A stretch of 10,069 nt of DNA, taken from NCBI GenBank assembly GCA_004525335.1, contig SPCL01000072.1:1-10069 (forward strand). The letters are read 5' to 3'. Position 1 is the first letter of the stretch. Each line of letters opens with the position of its first letter. The stretch comes from Thermodesulfobacteriales bacterium (GTDB taxonomy: Bacteria; Desulfobacterota_D; UBA1144; Nemesobacterales; UBA2774). The notes under the pieces were generated by a model that was not told where the DNA came from, searched no databases, and worked only from the letters and a program-made list of their open reading frames with translations. Positions 6,093 to 10,069 of the stretch are shown here, one piece after another. Made by a program: the position numbers and the translations under genes.

Positions 6093-6120
6093 TTGACTAT
6101 CTTTTCATTCCAAATATACT
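6093..6120 (+). promoter_or_regulatory. Sigma-70 promoter of the nuoJKL operon
   Basis: TTGACT (6093-6098) and TATACT (6115-6120) each match consensus at 5 of 6 positions with a 16-nt spacer. Transcription would start near 6127, giving a leader of about 40 nt that contains the AGGAGG of nuoJ. Confidence 0.7.
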
Positions 6121-6165
6121 TCTAGCCCTAAGGATTATTACTCTACCAGGAGGACATTTACAAGC

Positions 6166-6675
6166 TTGGAAACTGTAGTGTTTTATGTATTTGCAGCGCT
6201 TGCTTTGGCCGGTGCGCTTATGGTGATTACTTTTAAAAACCCCGTATCTAGCGCGCTATCTTTAGTCCTCACATTATTCTCAACTGCAGTGCTATTTGTG
6301 CTCCTACTAGCCCACTTCGTGGCTGTTATACAGATTCTCGTATACGCAGGCGCTATTATGATCCTTTTCCTATTTACCGTTATGTTTTTAAACTTAAAAC
6401 CTGATGCTTTAAAGTTTGAATCAAAACACTTAGGCTTTAAAGTGAGTGCACTCTTAGTAATTCTTCTCTTCGTAGGCTATTTTGCTAGCCTGGGTTTTAA
6501 AAAGGGTCTATATTTGAGCAACACTAGCACATCAGATATAGAAGGTTTTGGTACTGTGCAGGGGGTTGGTATGAGCCTATTTACTGACTATTTGCTGCCG
6601 TTTGAGCTGACTTCCATATTAATACTTGTTGCAATCATTGGCGTGGTTGTAATAGCTAAAAAGAGGGCGAACTGA
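6166..6675 (+). CDS. nuoJ: NADH:quinone oxidoreductase subunit J
   Basis: This is a 169-residue membrane subunit of respiratory complex I, at the hinge between the quinone site and the antiporter-like subunits. Five hydrophobic helices are visible. The conserved NPVSSALSLVLT motif lies at about residues 26-37, and LLAHFVAVIQILVYAGAIMILFLFTVMFLNL at about 48-78 is the family's signature helix 3 region containing its pi-bulge stretch. The start is TTG at 6166, giving MET-VVFYVF, which matches usual NuoJ beginnings. AGGAGG (6148-6153) lies 12 nt upstream, somewhat far. No in-frame ATG is available. It is followed by nuoK after one base and is the first gene of the nuoJKL unit. Confidence 0.93.
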   Translation: METVVFYVFAALALAGALMVITFKNPVSSALSLVLTLFSTAVLFVLLLAHFVAVIQILVYAGAIMILFLFTVMFLNLKPDALKFESKHLGFKVSALLVILLFVGYFASLGFKKGLYLSNTSTSDIEGFGTVQGVGMSLFTDYLLPFELTSILILVAIIGVVVIAKKRAN

Positions 6676-6676
6676 G

Positions 6677-6982
6677 TTGAATATAGGAATTGAACATTAT
6701 CTCGTTTTAAGCGCGATTCTTTTTGTAATAGGCGCATACGGCGTTATCGTCAGAAAAAATTTGATAATAGTACTAATGTCACTTGAATTAATGCTCAACG
6801 CGGCAAACTTGGCTTTCGTTGCGTTCTCTAACGCTCTGGGGGATATGACAGGGCATGTATTTATGATTATGACTATCACAGTAGCGGCCGCTGAAGTGGC
6901 TGTGGGATTGGCGCTCTTAGTGTCTATATACTCACATAGAGAAAGTCTTGATATCGACATCTTAAAGCTTCTTAAGGGATAA
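6677..6982 (+). CDS. nuoK: NADH:quinone oxidoreductase subunit K
   Basis: This 101-residue protein is of normal NuoK length, with three transmembrane helices (about 7-25, 29-50 and 60-85). NuoK is the MrpC-like proton-channel subunit of complex I. The two membrane glutamates needed for proton transfer in the family are present as E37 (SLELMLNAANL) and E73 (AAAEVAVGLAL). The start is TTG at 6677, one base after the nuoJ stop, with AGAGGG (6662-6667) inside the nuoJ end as ribosome binding site. The tight packing indicates translational coupling. Confidence 0.95.
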   Translation: MNIGIEHYLVLSAILFVIGAYGVIVRKNLIIVLMSLELMLNAANLAFVAFSNALGDMTGHVFMIMTITVAAAEVAVGLALLVSIYSHRESLDIDILKLLKG

Positions 6983-6988
6983 TTTGAA

Positions 6989-8950
6989 ATGATTGTATGG
7001 ATAATTTTATTTCCGATGATTGGAGCCATTTTAAACGGGCTTCTATTCGCATCCGGGTTCTGGAAAAAGAAATGTAACGGGGATGAACACACAGAACACA
7101 ATATTTCCGGCATCATAGCCTCAGGTGCAGTATTACTCTCAGCATTACTATCTACATATTTCTTCGTTCAACTTCTATCCTTAGAGCCCTCTCAAAGACA
7201 GATTATACAAGAACTATTTGTATGGATTCCTTCTGGGGATTTCACCGTCAGCTTTGAATTGATGTTTGATACCCTCTCAAGCGTTATGGCTCTTGTGATT
7301 ACATGGATCGGCTTCCTAATTCATATCTACTCTATTGGCTATATGCATCATGATAAGGGTTTTGCTAAATACTTCACATATCTAAACATTTTTGTTTTCT
7401 TTATGCTCATACTTGTGCTAGGAAACAATTTTCCGCTCATGTTCGTAGGTTGGGAAGGGGTCGGGCTAGCCTCTTTTCTTTTGATCGGTTTCTGGTACCA
7501 AGATACCGAAAAAGCCTATGCTGGCAGAAAAGCGTTTGTTGTAAACAGGATAGGGGATTTCGGTTTTATATTAGGCATATTTTTTATCTTCTTTATATTC
7601 GGCTCGGTCAATTACCAGGATGTTTTTGGAAAAGCTTTAGATCCTGCCTTTATGAGCGCAGTGCCGGCGGTAACGATAACAGCAATTGGGCTTTTACTTT
7701 TTGTTGGCGCTGTGGGTAAATCAGCTCAATTTCCTCTTTTTGTTTGGCTGCCTGACGCTATGGCTGGCCCAACGCCAGTGAGCGCCCTTATACATGCGGC
7801 TACGATGGTAACAGCAGGTGCATATATGATGGCCAGGTGTAACGTGTTCTACTCGCAATCGCCAACAGCGCAGATGGTAGTCGTCTCAATCGCGGCCTTT
7901 ACTGCAATACTGGCAGCTACTATCGCAATAACACAAAACGATATTAAAAAAGTCCTGGCCTATTCTACAGTGAGTCAGCTGGGTTATATGTTTATGGCAA
8001 TAGGTGTGGGAGCTTATGCCGCCGGCTTATTTCATCTTGTGACACACGCATTTTTTAAAGCTCTCCTGTTCCTTGGCTCAGGAAGCGTAATTCATGCCAT
8101 GTCTGATGAGCAGGATATAAGAAAAATGGGCGGGCTCAGAAAGAAAATTCCTATCACTGCGATTACATTTTTAATTGGAACTCTGGCAATTGCAGGTGTT
8201 CCATTTTTATCAGGCTTCTTCAGTAAAGATGAGATTCTTGCTGCATTATATGACAGAGGATATACAATTCACTGGATCATAGCGCTTATTACGGTTGTTC
8301 TAACTGCGCTATATATGCTGAGGCTCTATTTATTAACATTTGAAGGAAAATCCAGAGTGCCGGAAAGTATTAAGCGATATATTCATGAATCACCGTATTC
8401 AATGACAATCCCTCTTATCGTATTAGCAGTACTTTCAATACTTGGAGGCTATATAGGTGTTCCCGATTTTATGGGAAAGGTGGTAGGACTTCATGATACT
8501 AATTTATTTGAACATTATCTCTCACCGGCAATCCTAATTGATAATGCTAAGGAAGTAGGACATCATTTATTCGGTCATTGGGCCCTGGTCGGGTTTTCAA
8601 TCGGCGGCGCTGCTCTGGGCATAATAATTGCCTTTTATCTCTATTCCTTTAAGCCCTCTGCTCCGGCTAAGATTGCTAAGGATATAGAGCCACTCTACAA
8701 GGCTTCTAAGAACAAATGGTATGTAGATGAGCTATACGACTATATATTTGTGCAACCGTTTTCCTACTTATGTAATCAGGCCTATAGGTTTGATCAGAAC
8801 ATTATTGACGGCGCTGTAAATGGAGTTGCTGCTGCACTTAAAGATACCGCTCTTACTTTGCAAACTGCTCAGACGGGTGTTATAAGAAGCTATGCTACTC
8901 TTATGGCTATTGGCGCTGCTGTAATCTTAATTATTATAGTCTTGTGGTAA
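6989..8950 (+). CDS. nuoL: NADH:quinone oxidoreductase subunit L
   Basis: This 653-residue subunit is the distal antiporter-like proton pump of complex I. The expected charged residues are present: E156 in GWEGVGLASFLLI (helix 5), K244 in AVGKSAQFPLFVWLPDAMAGPTPVSALIHAATMV (helix 7) and H269 in the same stretch, followed by the LAYSTVSQLGYMF and HAFFKALLFLGSGSVIH motifs. The C-terminal part (from about 575, NKWYVDELYDYIFVQPF) is the amphipathic lateral helix plus the anchoring last helix, so the gene is full length. ATG 6989 lies 6 nt after the nuoK stop, with AAGGGAT as ribosome binding site. It is the last gene of the unit. nuoM and nuoN, which usually follow, are not in the window. Confidence 0.96.
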   Translation: MIVWIILFPMIGAILNGLLFASGFWKKKCNGDEHTEHNISGIIASGAVLLSALLSTYFFVQLLSLEPSQRQIIQELFVWIPSGDFTVSFELMFDTLSSVMALVITWIGFLIHIYSIGYMHHDKGFAKYFTYLNIFVFFMLILVLGNNFPLMFVGWEGVGLASFLLIGFWYQDTEKAYAGRKAFVVNRIGDFGFILGIFFIFFIFGSVNYQDVFGKALDPAFMSAVPAVTITAIGLLLFVGAVGKSAQFPLFVWLPDAMAGPTPVSALIHAATMVTAGAYMMARCNVFYSQSPTAQMVVVSIAAFTAILAATIAITQNDIKKVLAYSTVSQLGYMFMAIGVGAYAAGLFHLVTHAFFKALLFLGSGSVIHAMSDEQDIRKMGGLRKKIPITAITFLIGTLAIAGVPFLSGFFSKDEILAALYDRGYTIHWIIALITVVLTALYMLRLYLLTFEGKSRVPESIKRYIHESPYSMTIPLIVLAVLSILGGYIGVPDFMGKVVGLHDTNLFEHYLSPAILIDNAKEVGHHLFGHWALVGFSIGGAALGIIIAFYLYSFKPSAPAKIAKDIEPLYKASKNKWYVDELYDYIFVQPFSYLCNQAYRFDQNIIDGAVNGVAAALKDTALTLQTAQTGVIRSYATLMAIGAAVILIIIVLW

Positions 8951-9005
8951 GTTCTGCAAATATATCACCTCTTCTCACTAAATAATCTTTATAATCTTTT
9001 CTATC

Positions 9006-9029
9006 AAATTCCTGAAATTAGAATTTTTT
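9006..9029 (+). terminator. Weak AT-rich hairpin with T-tract after nuoL
   Basis: AAATTC (9006-9011) pairs with GAATTT (9021-9026), followed by TTT. It lies 55 nt after the nuoL stop and overlaps the stop of the converging gene at 9018. The stem is only AT-rich 6 bp, so it may be inefficient. Confidence 0.25.
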
Positions 9030-9398
9030 AGCGAAGTATGCAAATGGTGGGATGAAAAGACCCAACGTTTTATTATCTTCGGTAGAAATACTAGGCACTG
9101 CTCTGAGAATATCTTCTTTCCTTAATTTCTCAGTCTTAATTTCCAGCTCATCTGAATTCGTATAAACAAATTCTGTTTCATCTGCTTCAGAATAATTTTT
9201 CTCATCGATAGAAAAATCTTTTGTTTCCATAAACTGCTCTATTACAGAACCATCAGGTGTGTCGATGCTAAGCTTTGATATCAAGATTGGACCCTCTTCA
9301 ACCTCTTCTTGAGCAAAACTAAACTTTACTAGTAAAAGAGGAAGAACAAGAATTACAAATAGAAGCATAATATGTTTATAAGTTTTTGAGTTTCTCAC
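9018..9398 (-). CDS. Small secreted acidic protein of unknown function
   Basis: I choose the GTG at 9398, giving 126 residues. That start yields a textbook Sec signal peptide: a basic n-region (RNSKTYKH), the hydrophobic core IMLLFVILVLPLLLVKF, and a likely cleavage at SFA-QE (about residue 29). The mature part is about 97 residues, acidic, rich in Glu/Asp/Ser/Thr, without cysteines, and ends in LFIPPFAYFAKKF. No family is recognised. The frame is open up to an earlier GTG at 9452, but that start has its G-rich stretch abutting the codon and would give an over-long n-region. ATG 9368 would remove the basic n-region. A perfect TATAAT ends 4 nt before the chosen GTG. It converges with nuoL and shows no clear functional link to it. 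Confidence 0.55.
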   Translation of the reverse strand: MRNSKTYKHIMLLFVILVLPLLLVKFSFAQEEVEEGPILISKLSIDTPDGSVIEQFMETKDFSIDEKNYSEADETEFVYTNSDELEIKTEKLRKEDILRAVPSISTEDNKTLGLFIPPFAYFAKKF

Positions 9399-9402
9399 GC
9401 TT

Positions 9403-9408
9403 ATTATA
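9403..9408 (-). promoter_or_regulatory. TATAAT -10 box immediately upstream of the secreted-protein start
   Basis: On the minus strand a perfect TATAAT occupies 9408-9403, 4 nt before GTG 9398. The -35 position (9431-9426, TCTTCT) does not match consensus. It suggests a third leaderless or near-leaderless transcript in the window, but it could be a chance AT-rich match. Confidence 0.35.
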
Positions 9409-9608
9409 GATGGGTTTTCATACAAAGAAGATTCATTTTTTTTGTACTGCACCCCTTTTTTATCAAGCTCGGTTTAAGTTGGAATAATGAAGAATGTGAA
9501 CGTTTCCTGCCCATTATAATGACCTCATGTATATAGGGTTTCCTGTCAACAATCTATCTTAACTTATGGACTTATTATAGGGGGGAAGGTCAAGTTATAA
9601 TGAACAGC

Positions 9609-9653
9609 GTCCCCATGAGTCGCTCGGAGGGCTGCCGCCAACACTCTTTAGGG
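9609..9653 (+). other. GC-rich stretch able to form a nested hairpin, possible structured RNA
   Basis: In an AT-rich spacer this patch contains nested pairing blocks: CCC (9612-9614) with GGG (9651-9653), GAGT (9617-9620) with ACTC (9643-9646), and GGC (9630-9632) with GCC (9637-9639). Short stems with internal loops fit a riboswitch-like or small RNA element, but I do not recognise a known class and there is no T-run after it. Confidence 0.2.
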
Positions 9654-9749
9654 AAAAGGCATCCAAAATTCTACTTTAGAATTGTCTACTTAAATGGGAA
9701 GCTTACACTCACTTTCTAGGAGAATGGGCATTTGTAGAGGAAATTTTGA

Positions 9750-9779
9750 TTGACAAGAGATTGTTTTTTGTGAGATAGT
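9750..9779 (+). promoter_or_regulatory. Possible promoter for the methyltransferase gene
   Basis: TTGACA (9750-9755) is a perfect -35, followed after 18 nt by GATAGT (9774-9779, 4 of 6). It would give a leader of about 130 nt before ATG 9915. Confidence 0.4.
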
Positions 9780-9885
9780 TAGGCTAGAAAAGGTTTATGC
9801 ATAAAATGGAGTTATAAATTGAAAATAATAAAAATAGAAACATGTCTTATCATTTGAGGCATTTGGAGAGAAAACTTTTCTTGAC

Positions 9886-9898
9886 AAGAATTATTCTT
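9886..9898. promoter_or_regulatory. Perfect dyad AAGAAT-T-ATTCTT next to a TTGACA
   Basis: The 13-nt perfect inverted repeat begins at the last base of a second TTGACA (9881-9886) and ends just before the Shine-Dalgarno GAAGGAG (9901-9907). No -10 box is found at the right distance, so this may be an operator or an RNA hairpin controlling the ribosome binding site rather than a promoter. Confidence 0.3.
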
Positions 9899-9914
9899 TA
9901 GAAGGAGCGGGTAA

Positions 9915-10069
9915 ATGAAACAGAAAGAGAGCATAGATTACTCGGAATTGCATCAGTTGGATAGTCCCGCTAACCGGTTGATGCGAAAAACCATCTGGGG
10001 AAACCAGGACATCGGACAGCAGTCTTTTATCACTCCTCCTTATCTCGATGAATTGATTCGAAAGACAGG
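9915..10069 (+). CDS. N-terminal part of a probable SAM-dependent methyltransferase, truncated by the window edge
   Basis: The visible 51 residues begin MKQKESIDYSEL and contain RLMRKTIWGNQDIGQQSFITPPYLDELIRKTG. This phrase, in which an (I)GQQSFIT.EYLDEL segment precedes the SAM-binding domain, resembles the N-terminal region of class I methyltransferases related to the small-molecule N-methyltransferases and UbiE-like enzymes. The SAM-binding glycine motif itself is beyond the window, so the call is provisional. The start is ATG 9915 with GAAGGAG (9901-9907) 7 nt upstream. Its codon choice (TTG for Leu repeatedly, CGG and CGA for Arg) looks somewhat different from the nuo genes. The substrate cannot be told. 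Confidence 0.5.
   Translation, partial: MKQKESIDYSELHQLDSPANRLMRKTIWGNQDIGQQSFITPPYLDELIRKT

Larger units (their letters stand above)
9453..9914. other. 462-bp intergenic region with no convincing gene
   Basis: The region contains an ATTATAAT palindrome (9513-9520) between two direct copies of GTTTCCTG (9502-9509 and 9538-9545), a GC-rich foldable patch (9609-9660), a small hairpin (AATTCTA 9667-9673 / TAGAATT 9677-9683), and two TTGACAAGA copies (9750, 9881). A 39-codon plus-strand ORF (9600-9719) with a weak ribosome binding site is present but has no recognisable product. Confidence 0.5.

Noticed and set aside
6697..7116. Long minus-strand frame across nuoK and nuoL
   Set aside because: It is fully antisense to two well-recognised complex I genes and has no recognisable product.
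7450..7719. Plus-strand frame inside nuoL
   Set aside because: It is a shifted frame within a clear conserved gene, without a ribosome binding site or family similarity.
9609..9660. Cobalamin riboswitch
   Set aside because: The stretch GAGTC...GGCTGCC faintly recalls a B12 box, but the conserved box and the other riboswitch elements are absent.
9600..9719. 39-codon plus-strand ORF beginning MNSVPMSRSEG
   Set aside because: It is short, basic, without a recognised family, and overlaps the foldable GC-rich patch; I kept it only as part of the spacer description.

Overview
The window looks like a chromosomal segment of an AT-rich, Gram-negative bacterium. The Gram-negative call rests on a predicted outer-membrane beta-barrel protein, Sec signal peptides, and the nuoJ-nuoK-nuoL genes of proton-pumping complex I. 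No rRNA, tRNA, CRISPR array, transposase or phage gene was seen. I cannot name the lineage from the sequence; a deltaproteobacterial-like or candidate-phylum organism is possible. Three genes have sigma-70-type -10 boxes directly in front of their start codons, which suggests that leaderless transcripts are common here.

Left part (1-2600, minus strand). The first bases hold the start of a minus-strand gene. Next come an outer-membrane protein with a duplicated His/Met-rich N-terminus (169-1284), a small secreted Cys-rich protein whose frame is broken at a run of seven C (1454-1844), and a MerR-like DNA-binding regulator (1870-2598). The last two are nearly contiguous, and together the three resemble a metal-handling locus; that function is inferred.

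Middle (2600-5900, plus strand). Divergent from the regulator is a gene of unknown function (2752-3513). The two share a 153-bp intergenic region in which each has its own promoter placing transcription start at or near the start codon. A sigma-70 family factor (3779-5050) follows, with a perfectly duplicated 17-nt Shine-Dalgarno segment and a strong palindromic terminator. The base-excision repair enzyme endonuclease III (nth, 5240-5896) is flanked on both sides by degenerate heptamer repeats in the same phase.

Right part (5900-10069). A good sigma-70 promoter drives nuoJ, nuoK and nuoL, three membrane subunits of NADH:quinone oxidoreductase. They are detached from the rest of the nuo set within this window. 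A converging small secreted protein of unknown function (9018-9398, minus) follows, then about 500 bp of non-coding DNA with a GC-rich foldable stretch, and finally the 5' end of a probable SAM-dependent methyltransferase that runs off the window.
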